This document shows, piece after piece, positions 11,840 to 20,190 of a DNA stretch of 64,000 bases (positions are counted from its first letter, which is position 1; each line of letters starts with the position of its first letter). Under the pieces are notes generated by a model that worked only from the letters and a program-made list of their open reading frames with translations, had not been told where the DNA came from and made no database searches. Both the position numbers and the translations under genes were made by a program. This stretch comes from Streptomyces pacificus. GTDB lineage: Bacteria > Actinomycetota > Actinomycetes > Streptomycetales > Streptomycetaceae. Location: positions 483,501 to 547,500 of the forward strand of contig NZ_BLLG01000003.1 in NCBI RefSeq assembly GCF_011766325.1, read 5' to 3'.

Positions 11840-12061
11840 GTGGCCGAGACTCTGAAGAAGGGCAGCCGGGTAACCGGCGCCGCGCGCGACAAGCTCGCGG
11901 CAGACCTGAAGAAGAAGTACGACTCCGGTGCGAGCATCCGGGCGTTGGCCGAGGAGACCGGCCGCTCCTACGGATTCGTCCACCGGATGCTCAGCGAGTC
12001 CGGAGTCACGCTGCGTGGACGCGGCGGGGCGACGCGGGGCAAGAAGGCCGCTTCGACCTGA
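11840..12061 (+). CDS. gbn: GATC-binding nucleoid-associated protein Gbn
   Basis: 73 residues from GTG 11840, with GAGGAGG 5-8 bases upstream. A basic N-terminus (ETLKKGSRVTGAARDKL) leads to a helix-turn-helix (SIRALAEETGRSYGFVHRML, about residues 33-52) and a basic Gly/Arg tail. Length, sequence and position (just before an enoyl-CoA hydratase gene) match Gbn of S. coelicolor, a small nucleoid protein that binds GATC and affects development. Identification is by recognition of the protein; function is from established knowledge. Confidence 0.88.
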   Translation: MAETLKKGSRVTGAARDKLAADLKKKYDSGASIRALAEETGRSYGFVHRMLSESGVTLRGRGGATRGKKAAST

Positions 12062-12087
12062 CGTCCCCGTATCCGAGCGTGGTCTGA

Positions 12088-12112
12088 GGCCGACCGGTCT
12101 CCGGTGTCGGCC
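12088..12112 (+). terminator. Hairpin after gbn
   Basis: GGCCGAC (12088-12094) and GTCGGCC (12106-12112) form a 7-base stem 27 bases after the gbn stop. Modest stability; assignment as terminator is tentative. Confidence 0.5.
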
Positions 12113-12200
12113 ACCCGGCTGATCTCGCGGTCGACCGGGTGGTTACTGTGCAGTCACTTGACGCTCACTGCACTGACCGCACCGGAACCGGAGGCGCCTC

Positions 12201-12992
12201 ATGACTTCGCTGGACTCTGTGCTCGACAAGAACGGCGTACGGCTCACCGTCGAAGACGCGGTGGCCACGGTGACCCTCACCAACCCGACCAAGCGCAACG
12301 CCCAGTCTCCCGCTCTCTGGCGGGCGTTGGCCGAGGCCGGGCGGTCCCTGCCGGGTACCGTGCGGGTGGTCGTGCTGCGCGGCGAGGGCAAGTCCTTCTC
12401 CGCCGGGCTCGACCGGCAGGCCTTCACGCCGGAGGGATTCGACGGCGAGCCGTCGTTCATCGATCTCGCACGCGGCTCGGACGCCGAGCTCGACGCCGTC
12501 ATCGCCGCATACCAGGAGGCGTTCACCTGGTGGCGCCGCAACGACATCGTGTCCATCGCGGCGGTCCAGGGGCATGCCATCGGTGCCGGGTTCCAGCTCG
12601 CCCTCGCCTGCGACCTGCGGGTCGTCGCGCAGGACGTGCAGTTCGCCATGCGCGAGACCAGCCTGGGCCTCGTCCCCGACCTCACGGGAACGCACCCGCT
12701 CGTCTCGCTCGTCGGCTACGCCCGTGCGCTGGAGATCTGCGCCACGGGCCGCTATGTCCAGGCCGACGAGGCGGAGCGAACCGGACTCGCGAACCTCGTC
12801 GTTCCCGCGGAGGAGCTCGAGGCGTCGGTTCGGGACCTGACCGCCGCGCTGCTCGCCGCACCGCGTGACGCGGTGATCGAGACCAAGGCACTGCTGCGCG
12901 GCGCGACGTCTCGCGCGTACGAGGAGCAGCGCACCGCCGAGCGGGCCGCGCAGGCACGCCGCCTGCGTGACCTGGCGGGCCTCGCGGACTGA
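12201..12992 (+). CDS. Enoyl-CoA hydratase/isomerase family (crotonase) protein
   Basis: 263 residues. Crotonase fold motifs: SFSAGLD (about 65-71, CoA/oxyanion), GHAIGAGFQLALACDLR (124-140) and RETSLGLVPDLTGT (151-164). Aligned by eye with rat mitochondrial hydratase, the glutamate of the second motif is kept (E152, equal to E164), but the first catalytic glutamate (E144 in GGGCEL) is Gln132 here. Hydration of a normal enoyl-CoA is therefore doubtful; isomerase, hydrolase or non-catalytic acyl-CoA binding are possible. Start ATG has CCGGAGG about 6 bases upstream. Confidence 0.9.
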   Translation: MTSLDSVLDKNGVRLTVEDAVATVTLTNPTKRNAQSPALWRALAEAGRSLPGTVRVVVLRGEGKSFSAGLDRQAFTPEGFDGEPSFIDLARGSDAELDAVIAAYQEAFTWWRRNDIVSIAAVQGHAIGAGFQLALACDLRVVAQDVQFAMRETSLGLVPDLTGTHPLVSLVGYARALEICATGRYVQADEAERTGLANLVVPAEELEASVRDLTAALLAAPRDAVIETKALLRGATSRAYEEQRTAERAAQARRLRDLAGLAD

Positions 12993-13241
12993 CCGGCCGG
13001 GGCAGCGGCCTGCGGCCGGACCCGCTGGTGGGGCCCGCGGGCGGGGCCTGGGGGTGGGGGGCCCGCCAGTGCGGCCCGGCTGAGGTCCGGAACCGGGGCA
13101 GGGGGCAGCGGCGCACGGCGACGCCAAGGGGCGCTCGCCGCCCCTCGCTCGTTCTCCGGTCCCCGTGCTCGGTCTGGTGCTCGGGCCGCCCCTGCTGCGC
13201 CCGCCTCTGGCATGAGACTCACCTCGGCGGCCGGGCGGCGC

Positions 13242-14147
13242 TCAGTCGCCGAGACCGACCTCCGTGACGAGCACCGCCACGGGAAGCGGCGTCGGCAGCA
13301 CCGTGATGACCGCGGCGCGGACCGCGCGGGCCACCTCCAGGGGGCGGTGGCCCGGCTCCGTCGCGCATTCGACCCGTACGGACGAGTCGTCGGCCCGTAC
13401 GGCCGCACCGAGCAGTCCGGTGAGCCGGGCGACGCCCGGAACGGCGGCCGCGGCGGCGGTGGCGGCCGCGACGGCGCCCGGCCGCCCCGCGGAACCCGCT
13501 CCCGGACAGGCCCCGGCAGCCGTATCCCCGCGGCCCCGCCCGCCCTTCGGCTCTGCGCCGGCCGGGCGCCCCGGCTCCCCCGCGCGATCCGCGGCCCGCG
13601 CCCCGGCCGCCTCCGTCCGGTCCGTGCCGGTCCCGGCCGCCTCCGCGCCGGCTTTCTGCGCCCCGGCCTGCTGTGCTCCATCAGACACGGTCCGCTCCGC
13701 TTCCGCCCCGGCCGCCTCCGTCTCCTGAGGTCCAGCCGGTGCCGGAGGCACCTCCAGCAGGGCCGTGATCCGGAGATCCACGGCCGAGATCCGCAGACCG
13801 AGGCGCTCCTCGGCGGCAGTGAACAGCGCCTCGCGCAGCAGCCCGGCCGGCTCGGCCAGGGGTACCGCGCCGATCGCCGCGAACTCCGCCTCGATCCGCA
13901 GAAGCCCCGGCGGCAGCGCGGCAGGCGGCGCCGGTACGGTCGGCGTCCCGGCCGACCCGGGGTCCGCGAGCCCCACCCGGAGGAGGCCCGGCAGCACGCC
14001 CGGCACCCTCTTGGCGGCCCGCCGCAGCACCTTCTCGGCGGCCTGCTCCGTCAGCCATGCGCCGTCCTCCGGAGCGCCGAGCGGGAGCAGTCTGCCCGGT
14101 CGCAGCCGGGCCCGTACCGCATCGGCCCAACCCTCGGCCGCCGTCAT
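13242..14147 (-). CDS. Conserved hypothetical protein divergent from the Asp23 cluster
   Basis: 301 residues from ATG 14147, with AAGG 8 bases upstream. An N-terminal part (WADAVRARLRPGRLLPLG) and a C-terminal part (RPLEVARAVRAAVITVL, VAVLVTEVGL) flank a long Ala/Gly/Glu-rich low-complexity middle (about 150-235). The C-terminal pattern resembles the ARAVR and V-rich strands of neighbouring Asp23-like proteins. Streptomyces genomes often label this neighbour a nucleopolyhedrovirus P10 family protein; that name reflects low complexity and says nothing about function. Faces away from the Asp23 operon across 112 bases. Confidence 0.75.
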   Translation of the reverse strand: MTAAEGWADAVRARLRPGRLLPLGAPEDGAWLTEQAAEKVLRRAAKRVPGVLPGLLRVGLADPGSAGTPTVPAPPAALPPGLLRIEAEFAAIGAVPLAEPAGLLREALFTAAEERLGLRISAVDLRITALLEVPPAPAGPQETEAAGAEAERTVSDGAQQAGAQKAGAEAAGTGTDRTEAAGARAADRAGEPGRPAGAEPKGGRGRGDTAAGACPGAGSAGRPGAVAAATAAAAAVPGVARLTGLLGAAVRADDSSVRVECATEPGHRPLEVARAVRAAVITVLPTPLPVAVLVTEVGLGD

Positions 14148-14259
14148 CCGCGTCGCCTTGTCATTGCTCAAGCCTGCCGCATTCTCCGGCGCGGGAGTGG
14201 GCAAGGGGACTTAGTGTGGTCAGCGTAGTCGGAATTCCCCACCGCTCGGAAAGGTACGC

Positions 14260-14718
14260 ATGGCGATGACCGACACCGATGTCAGTGTGACCAAGGAATC
14301 AGCCGCAGCGGTACGGCGGGGCGGCGGCGACCCGGGCACCCGGGGCCGTACCACCATCGCGGACGGCGTCGTCGAGAAGATCGCCGCACTCGCGGCCCGC
14401 GACGTGGTGGGTGTCCATGCGATGGGCAGCGGCCTCTCCCGTACCTTCGGCGCGGTACGCGACCGGGTGCCCGGGGGCAAACCGCCCGTCACCCGGGGGG
14501 TGAAGGCCGAGGTGGGTGAGAAGCAGACCGCGCTCGACCTGGAGATCGTCGTCGACTACGGCGTCGCGATCGCGGACGTGGCCCGCGCCGTTCGGGAGAA
14601 CGTCGTCGCCGCGGTGGAGCGGATGGCCGGTCTCCAGGTCGTCGAGGTCAACATCGCCGTCGGCGATGTGAAGCTGCCGGACGAGGAAGACGAAGAGACC
14701 GAACCGCGGATCCAGTAG
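14260..14718 (+). CDS. Asp23/Gls24 family envelope stress protein
   Basis: 152 residues. The Asp23 core is seen as GRTTIADGVVEKIAALAARDVVGVHAM, LDLEIVVDYGVAIADVARAV and VVEVNIAVGDV, ending in an acidic tail. Asp23 proteins form membrane-associated layers linked to cell-envelope stress and are tethered by AmaP. First gene of a five-gene plus-strand cluster (Asp23, DUF2273-like, Asp23-like, DUF6286-like, AmaP). GAAAGG lies five bases before the ATG. Confidence 0.9.
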   Translation: MAMTDTDVSVTKESAAAVRRGGGDPGTRGRTTIADGVVEKIAALAARDVVGVHAMGSGLSRTFGAVRDRVPGGKPPVTRGVKAEVGEKQTALDLEIVVDYGVAIADVARAVRENVVAAVERMAGLQVVEVNIAVGDVKLPDEEDEETEPRIQ

Positions 14719-14742
14719 CGGAGTTCAGGAGAGGAGCCCGGG

Positions 14743-14934
14743 ATGAGCATGGCGGTTGCCGGTCTGCTGGCCGGAATGGTTCTCGGATTCGCCGGGTACT
14801 TCGGCGGGTTCGCGGCGTTCCTGCTGGTGGCGGCGTTGGGGGCGGTCGGGTTCATCGTCGGGCGCATCCTTGACGGCGACCTCGAACCGGGCGACTTCCT
14901 CCGGCGCCGCGACCGCGGCGACCGGCGGGGCTGA
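14743..14934 (+). CDS. Small membrane protein of the Asp23 cluster (DUF2273-like)
   Basis: 63 residues, two hydrophobic segments (about 3-20 and 24-43) and a polar tail with RRRDRGDRRG. Starts 24 bases after the Asp23 gene, with GGAG before the ATG. Size, topology and neighbours match the DUF2273-type proteins found in Asp23 operons. Confidence 0.85.
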   Translation: MSMAVAGLLAGMVLGFAGYFGGFAAFLLVAALGAVGFIVGRILDGDLEPGDFLRRRDRGDRRG

Positions 14935-14940
14935 CCCGGC

Positions 14941-15372
14941 GTGGCCGCCCAGACGCCCCCGCCCGCGCCCCCGCCGGCGGTACCGCCCGGGGCGGCGCCC
15001 CCCGCTCCCGGAGCGGTCGCCCGCCCGGCAGCGGCGGGCACTCCTCCCTCGGAGCGCGGAGCGACCACCATCGCCGACCGCGTGGTCGCGAAGATCGCCG
15101 CCCAGGCGGCCCGTGAGGCACTGGTCCGGGTGCCGGAGGGCGGTTCCGCCCCGCATGCGGCGGTCGATGTGCACCACGGCCGCGCCCGGGTGAGGGTCGG
15201 CCTGGAGCTCGACTACCCGTGCGACATCGGCGGCCAGTGCCGGGCCGTGCGCCGCCGGGTCGCCGAGCGGGTGGAGGCGCTGGCGGGCATGACGGTGCCG
15301 GAGGTGGCCGTACACGTCGAGCGGCTGCACTCCGTCCACACCCGCCGGGCTGCCCAGGGGAGACTCCGATGA
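14941..15372 (+). CDS. Second Asp23-like protein
   Basis: 143 residues from GTG 14941, six bases after the previous stop. A Pro/Ala-rich N-terminus (1-38) is followed by GATTIADRVVAKIAAQAAREAL and a C-terminal part with DIGGQCRAVRRRVAERVEAL that parallels the first Asp23 protein. Its TGA overlaps the next ATG (ATGA), implying coupling. Probably a partner or paralogue in the same membrane-proximal assembly. Confidence 0.82.
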   Translation: MAAQTPPPAPPPAVPPGAAPPAPGAVARPAAAGTPPSERGATTIADRVVAKIAAQAAREALVRVPEGGSAPHAAVDVHHGRARVRVGLELDYPCDIGGQCRAVRRRVAERVEALAGMTVPEVAVHVERLHSVHTRRAAQGRLR

Positions 15373-16043
15373 GCGAACCGGTGAAGGAATCCGCACCGGG
15401 GGGCGAGCCGGCCGGCCCGCCCGGGGCGGAACCGGACGGGTCGGCCTCCGACGCCGCGGACCGGCCGCCGCCCGGGACCGCCGAGGAGGAGGGCGCCGCC
15501 GGACGCTTCTGGTCACGGCGGCGGGTCCCCGCCGGGCTGCTGGCCCTGGTGGTGGCGGCCGGTGCGGGCCTGCTGCTGTTCGACATCGCCTCGGTACGCG
15601 CCGGCCGGCCCGCGATGCGCTGGCGGCGGTCGCTCGCCGACGAGTTGGCGAGCAGGCCGTTGGACGACGTGTGGGTGTCGGCAGGCGCCGCCGCCGCCGT
15701 CCTGGTCGGAGCGTGGCTGGTGGTGCTCGCGGTGACACCGGGGCTCCGGAATCTGCTGCCCATGCGACGCCGGGCGGACGCCACCGGCGTACGGGCCGGG
15801 CTCGACCGCGACGCGGCGGAACTGGTGCTGCGCGACCGGGCGGTGGCGGTCTCCGGGGTCCAGTCCGTTCGGGTGCGGGTGAGGCGGTCCCGGGTCGCGG
15901 TGCGGGCGGAGTCCCACTTCCGCGAGCTCGAAGAGGTCCGGTCCGATCTGCACACCGCGCTGGGTGACGGCATCCGCGAGCTCGGGCTGGCGCGGAGGCC
16001 GGCCCTGTCCGTTCGGGTGCGGCGCCCGGCGAGGAAGGGGTGA
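15369..16043 (+). CDS. DUF6286-type membrane protein of the Asp23 cluster
   Basis: 224 residues from ATG 15369 (ATGA overlap). Acidic, Pro-rich N-terminal 45 residues, two transmembrane helices (about 58-78 and 100-122), and a cytoplasmic domain with RDRAVAVSGVQSVRVRVRRSRV. The topology resembles AmaP, so it may be a second membrane anchor. The family name is recalled from actinobacterial Asp23 clusters; no activity is known to me. Confidence 0.8.
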   Translation: MSEPVKESAPGGEPAGPPGAEPDGSASDAADRPPPGTAEEEGAAGRFWSRRRVPAGLLALVVAAGAGLLLFDIASVRAGRPAMRWRRSLADELASRPLDDVWVSAGAAAAVLVGAWLVVLAVTPGLRNLLPMRRRADATGVRAGLDRDAAELVLRDRAVAVSGVQSVRVRVRRSRVAVRAESHFRELEEVRSDLHTALGDGIRELGLARRPALSVRVRRPARKG

Positions 16044-16627
16044 GGTCAATGCTCCGGGTCGTCAACCGGGTACTGCTCGGGCTGGCCGGGCTGCTCCTGC
16101 TGCTGCTGGGGGGAGCGGTGCCGGCGGCAGGGCTCGGGCTGCCGGTGCCGTCCTGGTGGCCCTGGCGGGGACCCGAAGCCGTGCTGCTCGGCGAGGCGCG
16201 CCGGCAGCGGTGGGAGGGCCAGGGCTGGTGGTGGCCCCTGGTGATCGCCTCGCTCGCGGCCGTCGCCCTCCTCGCCCTCTGGTGGCTGCTGGCGCAGTTC
16301 CGCCGCCCGCGGCTCGGCGAGGTGCTGGTGGACAGCGGCGACGGGGAGGGGGCGCTGCTGCGGGGCCGGGCCGTGGAGGCCGTCCTCGTGGGGGAAACCG
16401 AGGACCTGGACGGGGTAGCCCGGGCCCAGGTGGTGCTGTACGGCCGCCGCTCCGCCCCTGCGGCCCGTGTGCGTCTCCTGCTCGAGCCCTTCGCTTCACC
16501 CGGCCGGACGCTGCACCGCTTCTCGGCCGAACCCCTGGCTCATGCACGCGACTCGGCGGGGCTGGTGTCGCTTCCGGCGGAGGTACGGCTGCGGGCCCGG
16601 AAGCACCGGGCGAGGCGGGTGACCTGA
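16040..16627 (+). CDS. amaP: Alkaline shock response membrane anchor protein AmaP
   Basis: 195 residues. N-terminal helix (about 9-32), second helix (about 68-88), then a C-terminal cytoplasmic domain, the layout of AmaP, which tethers Asp23 to the membrane. Start GTG 16040 overlaps the preceding stop (GTGA); ATG 16049 is an alternative. Last gene of the cluster; followed by a repeat-rich gap. Confidence 0.82.
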   Translation: MRSMLRVVNRVLLGLAGLLLLLLGGAVPAAGLGLPVPSWWPWRGPEAVLLGEARRQRWEGQGWWWPLVIASLAAVALLALWWLLAQFRRPRLGEVLVDSGDGEGALLRGRAVEAVLVGETEDLDGVARAQVVLYGRRSAPAARVRLLLEPFASPGRTLHRFSAEPLAHARDSAGLVSLPAEVRLRARKHRARRVT

Positions 16628-17091
<464 letters not shown>

Positions 17092-17277
17092 ATGTCAGAC
17101 GAGGTCGGCGGCCGGGTCCGGCAGATGCGGCAGAAGGCCGAGGAGCTGAAGCAGGCCGCAGAACGTGTGAACGATCCCGAGGAGAGCCGGCGGCTCAAGG
17201 AGAAGGCGCGCAGGCTCCAGGAGCAGAGCGAGCAGGAGAGCGCGATGGGGTCCGGGGACGTGTACCCCATGGAGTGA
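17092..17277 (+). CDS. Small helical protein, DUF6381 type
   Basis: 61 residues, almost all charged helix (RQMRQKAEELKQAAERVNDP, then SRRLKEKARRLQEQSEQES), a likely coiled coil, no membrane segment. Start chosen at ATG 17092, 8 bases after GGAGG; ATG 17086 is too close to it. Recognised as a short conserved Streptomyces family annotated DUF6381; function unknown. A strong terminator follows. Confidence 0.8.
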   Translation: MSDEVGGRVRQMRQKAEELKQAAERVNDPEESRRLKEKARRLQEQSEQESAMGSGDVYPME

Positions 17278-17295
17278 CCCTCCGTGCCGGTGTGT

Positions 17296-17332
17296 GCGCC
17301 GGCCGGTGACGGCGGACGTCACCGGCCGGCGC
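17296..17332. terminator. Bidirectional hairpin terminator
   Basis: Perfect 15-base arms (17296-17310 and 17318-17332) around a seven-base loop, lying between the small helical gene and the convergent universal stress gene ending at 17407. Confidence 0.82.
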
Positions 17333-17406
17333 GTGCACGGACCCGCGCGGTTCGTGCCCGGCACCCCGGACCCTGCGCGGTGGCCTCGGGGATGTGTCTC
17401 AGCGCA

Positions 17407-18048
17407 TCACCCGGTGGCCTCCGCGGCGGACTCACCTCGGCGCTCGCCGATCACGAGGACGGGAACGGTGTGCTGACGCACCAGCTCCCGGGCGACATTG
17501 CCGAGCAGGCGCCGGGACAGGCCCCTTCCGTGCGGGCCCACCACGATCAGGTCGAAGTCCTGTTGTGCCGCATAGTCCACCAGGGCCTGCGCCGGGGGGC
17601 CCGAGATGATGTCGCATTCGGTCACCCGCCCTCCGCTCCGCTCGGCGGCGGTCCTCAGACGGCTCCTGGCCGCGGCGATGCTCGGATCCCCCGCGTCGTC
17701 GGCCGCGTCGTACCCCACCACCTCGACCACGGCGAGCGCTTTCGCGTACGGCCCCAGCAGTTCGACGGCCCGGTCCAGCGCGGCCCCTGAGGCTCCGGAG
17801 CCGTCCACGCCCACCAGCACCCGCAGGCCGCCCGGCCCGGGCGCGCCGACTTCCATCCGCGCGAGCGGACCCACCCGGCGCGGTTGGATGCGCTCACTGG
17901 CGACGAGGGTCAGGATCGGCCCGAAAACGGCCCCCATGAGCAGCCACCCCCAGTGGTGGTAGCCGCGCCGGGCCATCCACCAGGCGGTCACGAGGCCGAT
18001 GGCGATCCAGGCTCCCACGACGACGAGGACGAAAACGAGATCACTCAT
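17407..18048 (-). CDS. Universal stress protein with an N-terminal membrane segment
   Basis: 213 residues from ATG 18048. Residues about 3-25 and 33-50 are hydrophobic (MSDLVFVLVVVGAWIAIG; WGWLLMGAVFGPILTLV), followed by one UspA domain (LRVLVGVDGSGASGAAL; DLIVVGPHGRGLSRRLLGNVARELV with the ATP-type GxxGR motif). Membrane attachment of a Usp domain is less common than soluble Usp. It lies just downstream of a tandem Usp gene on the same strand. Confidence 0.85.
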   Translation of the reverse strand: MSDLVFVLVVVGAWIAIGLVTAWWMARRGYHHWGWLLMGAVFGPILTLVASERIQPRRVGPLARMEVGAPGPGGLRVLVGVDGSGASGAALDRAVELLGPYAKALAVVEVVGYDAADDAGDPSIAAARSRLRTAAERSGGRVTECDIISGPPAQALVDYAAQQDFDLIVVGPHGRGLSRRLLGNVARELVRQHTVPVLVIGERRGESAAEATG

Positions 18049-18228
18049 GGCATTCCAGACGGTGACGGGGCGGCATGCCGGGACTGGCGCGACGACTGCC
18101 GCCGCGGTGCGGGGCGGGTGGTCCGGTACCACCCGGTGCCGGGGGGCGGGGCGGTGATGGGCGGGCGGTCCGCGCCCCCCCGCCGTCCGCGGGGCCGCCG
18201 GCTCGCCGGGGGCCGCGCACCGGGAGCC

Positions 18229-19131
18229 TCACGGCCGGACATCGGCTGCCCGGACGACGACGACCGGGCAGTGCGCGTGCTGGAGGAGGGCTTGGCTGAC
18301 CGATCCGAGGAGCAGACCGGCGAACCCCCCGCGGCCCCGGGCGCCGACAACGGTCAGTCCGGCGTCCCGGCTCGCCTCGATCAGCGCCTCGCGCGCACCA
18401 CCCCGGGTGACGGAGTACTCGACGGCGACCCCCGGGTACCGCTCCCGCCGGCCGGCGAGGGACTCGGCCAGTACACGCTCCTCACCGGCCGCGAGGGCGT
18501 CCGGCTCCAGCGCATGGGTCATCGACGGATCCCCCGGCGGGGTGACGGCCACGCTCCACGGCGTCCACGCGTGCAGGGCGACCACGCCGGTGCCGCGAAG
18601 GGAGGCTTCCTCGAAGGCGAACTCGACCGCCCCCTGACCGGAGGGTGAGCCGTCCGCTCCCAGCAGGAGCGGGCGGGTGTCGTCGACCCGCCCCCTCACC
18701 ACCATGACCGGGCAGCGGCCGTGCGCGGCCAGATGCACCGCCGTCGAGCCCAGCAGCAGTGCGCCGAACCCGCCCAGCCCCCGGCTGCCGACCACCACCA
18801 GCGACGCCGTGCGCGACTCGGCCTCCAGCGCCGACAGCGCCTCACCCGTCACCACCGCATTGGCGACCTCCACCTCGGGCGCCACGGAATGGGCGCGCTC
18901 CACGGCCTGCGCCACCAGCCGTCCGACCATGTTCCGCACTCCGCCATCGGCGGGCCCGAGCGGCGACGGCCCGAGCGGCACATGCTTCGCAGGCCAGACG
19001 AACGCGTGTACCACCCTCAGCCCGCAGCCGCGCAGCCGTGCTTCCCGGGCCGCTGCCGAGACCGCGTCCAGACTCGAAGGCGAGCCGTCCACGCCGACCA
19101 CGATCGGAAGGCGCACGGCAGATCCGCTCAC
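18229..19131 (-). CDS. Tandem-domain universal stress protein
   Basis: 300 residues, two UspA domains. Each has an N-terminal VGVDGSPSS or LGADGSPSG strand and a C-terminal nucleotide loop (VVGSRGLGGFGALLLGSTAVHLA; VVGARGRGGFAGLLLGSVSQALL). GTG 19131 is preferred over GTG 19116: a GGGGGG stretch lies 6-7 bases upstream, and the GTGA there overlaps the stop of a small ORF with a strong ribosome binding site. Usp proteins bind ATP or other ligands in stress and hypoxia. Confidence 0.88.
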   Translation of the reverse strand: MSGSAVRLPIVVGVDGSPSSLDAVSAAAREARLRGCGLRVVHAFVWPAKHVPLGPSPLGPADGGVRNMVGRLVAQAVERAHSVAPEVEVANAVVTGEALSALEAESRTASLVVVGSRGLGGFGALLLGSTAVHLAAHGRCPVMVVRGRVDDTRPLLLGADGSPSGQGAVEFAFEEASLRGTGVVALHAWTPWSVAVTPPGDPSMTHALEPDALAAGEERVLAESLAGRRERYPGVAVEYSVTRGGAREALIEASRDAGLTVVGARGRGGFAGLLLGSVSQALLQHAHCPVVVVRAADVRP

Positions 19132-19280
19132 AGCAGGCCCCCCGTCCGCCGGCACGGCTCCCGCCGCGGCGATGGCCACCACGGCTCGCGTCTGCCGCGG
19201 GAGGTGCTGCCGGGCCCTGTCCGGCCCGTCATGCCGGCTCGCCGGGCGGCCGGCCGTACGGCACCACCAGTGATCACCAT
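19128..19280 (-). CDS. Possible small leader ORF coupled to the universal stress gene
   Basis: 50 codons beginning MVITGGAVRPAARRAGM and ending RRTGGLL, below usual calling limits. In its favour: GGAGGAGG five bases before the ATG (19280), the strongest ribosome site nearby, and a TGA that overlaps the GTG start of the Usp gene. The peptide is Arg/Gly/Pro-rich with no recognised family. It may act as a translational coupler rather than make a functional product. Confidence 0.4.
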   Translation of the reverse strand: MVITGGAVRPAARRAGMTGRTGPGSTSRGRREPWWPSPRREPCRRTGGLL

Positions 19281-19430
19281 GCGCACCTCCTCCTGCTGCT
19301 TCTTCCTCCTTCTTCTTCACACTTGTCCATATGTGTGCGAAGCGCCAATGAGGAGGGGTGCGCGCACCCCGGGTGGCCGGACGGCAGCGCGGCCCGAGCG
19401 GGAGGGGATGGAGGTGGGGGAGCGCTCGGG

Positions 19431-20186
19431 TCAGAAGCCTGACCTGGCCCCGCCGTCCACCGGCAGCATCACCCCCGTGAGGTACGACGCCGCGGGCGAG
19501 AGCAGGAACGCCGCCGCGCGCCCGAACTCCTCCGGGGTGCCGTAGCGCCGCAGCGGAATCCGGGACTCGTTGGCGGCCCGGGCGGCGTCCGCGTCCCCCG
19601 ACAGCGCGTCGAGTTCGCGCACCCGGTCGGTATCGATACGCGCGGGCAGCAGCCCCACCACGCGGATCCCGCGCGGGCCCAGCTCGTCGGAGAGCGACTT
19701 GGCGAAACCGGCCAGGCCGGGGCGCAGACCGTTCGAGATGGTCAGGCCGGGAATCGGCTCGTGGACCGAGCCGGACAGCACGAAACCGACGACCCCTCCC
19801 TCACCCAGCGCCGCCGCAGCGCCCCGGGCCAGCCTGACCGCGCCCAGGAACACCGAATCGAACGCCGTCTGCCACTGCTCGTCCGTGTTGTCGGCGACGA
19901 ACCCCGGAGGAGGGCCGCCGACGCTGACCAGCACGCCGTCGAAGCGGCCGAAGTGAGCCCTGGCCGCCCCGATCAGCCGCTCGGCGGTCTCGGGGGCGGC
20001 GTTGTCGGCCGCGACACCGACGGCGTCCGGGCCGATCTCCGCCGCGGCGTCGGCCACCGCCTTCGCGTCCCGCCCGGTGATGATCAGCTTCGCGCCCTCG
20101 GCGGCGAGCGCCCGGGCGGCGGCGTTGCCCAGCCCGCGGGTCGCGCCGGTCACGACGTAGACATGGTCCTTCAGTCCGAGATCCAT
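19431..20186 (-). CDS. Atypical short-chain dehydrogenase/reductase
   Basis: 251 residues with a Rossmann start (VTGATRGLGNAAARAL, about 13-27), an SVGGPPP segment in place of NNAG, and a C-terminal YLTGVMLPVDGG. By spacing from Ser138, the catalytic Tyr position is Ser151 and the Lys position Arg155 (TISNGLRPG), so the normal YxxxK pair is absent. This matches the FabG-like SDR subgroup known to lack the standard tetrad. Activity is uncertain; nucleotide binding is likely. Starts four bases after the GH15 stop, probably one operon. Confidence 0.88.
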   Translation of the reverse strand: MDLGLKDHVYVVTGATRGLGNAAARALAAEGAKLIITGRDAKAVADAAAEIGPDAVGVAADNAAPETAERLIGAARAHFGRFDGVLVSVGGPPPGFVADNTDEQWQTAFDSVFLGAVRLARGAAAALGEGGVVGFVLSGSVHEPIPGLTISNGLRPGLAGFAKSLSDELGPRGIRVVGLLPARIDTDRVRELDALSGDADAARAANESRIPLRRYGTPEEFGRAAAFLLSPAASYLTGVMLPVDGGARSGF

Positions 20187-20190
20187 GGGG

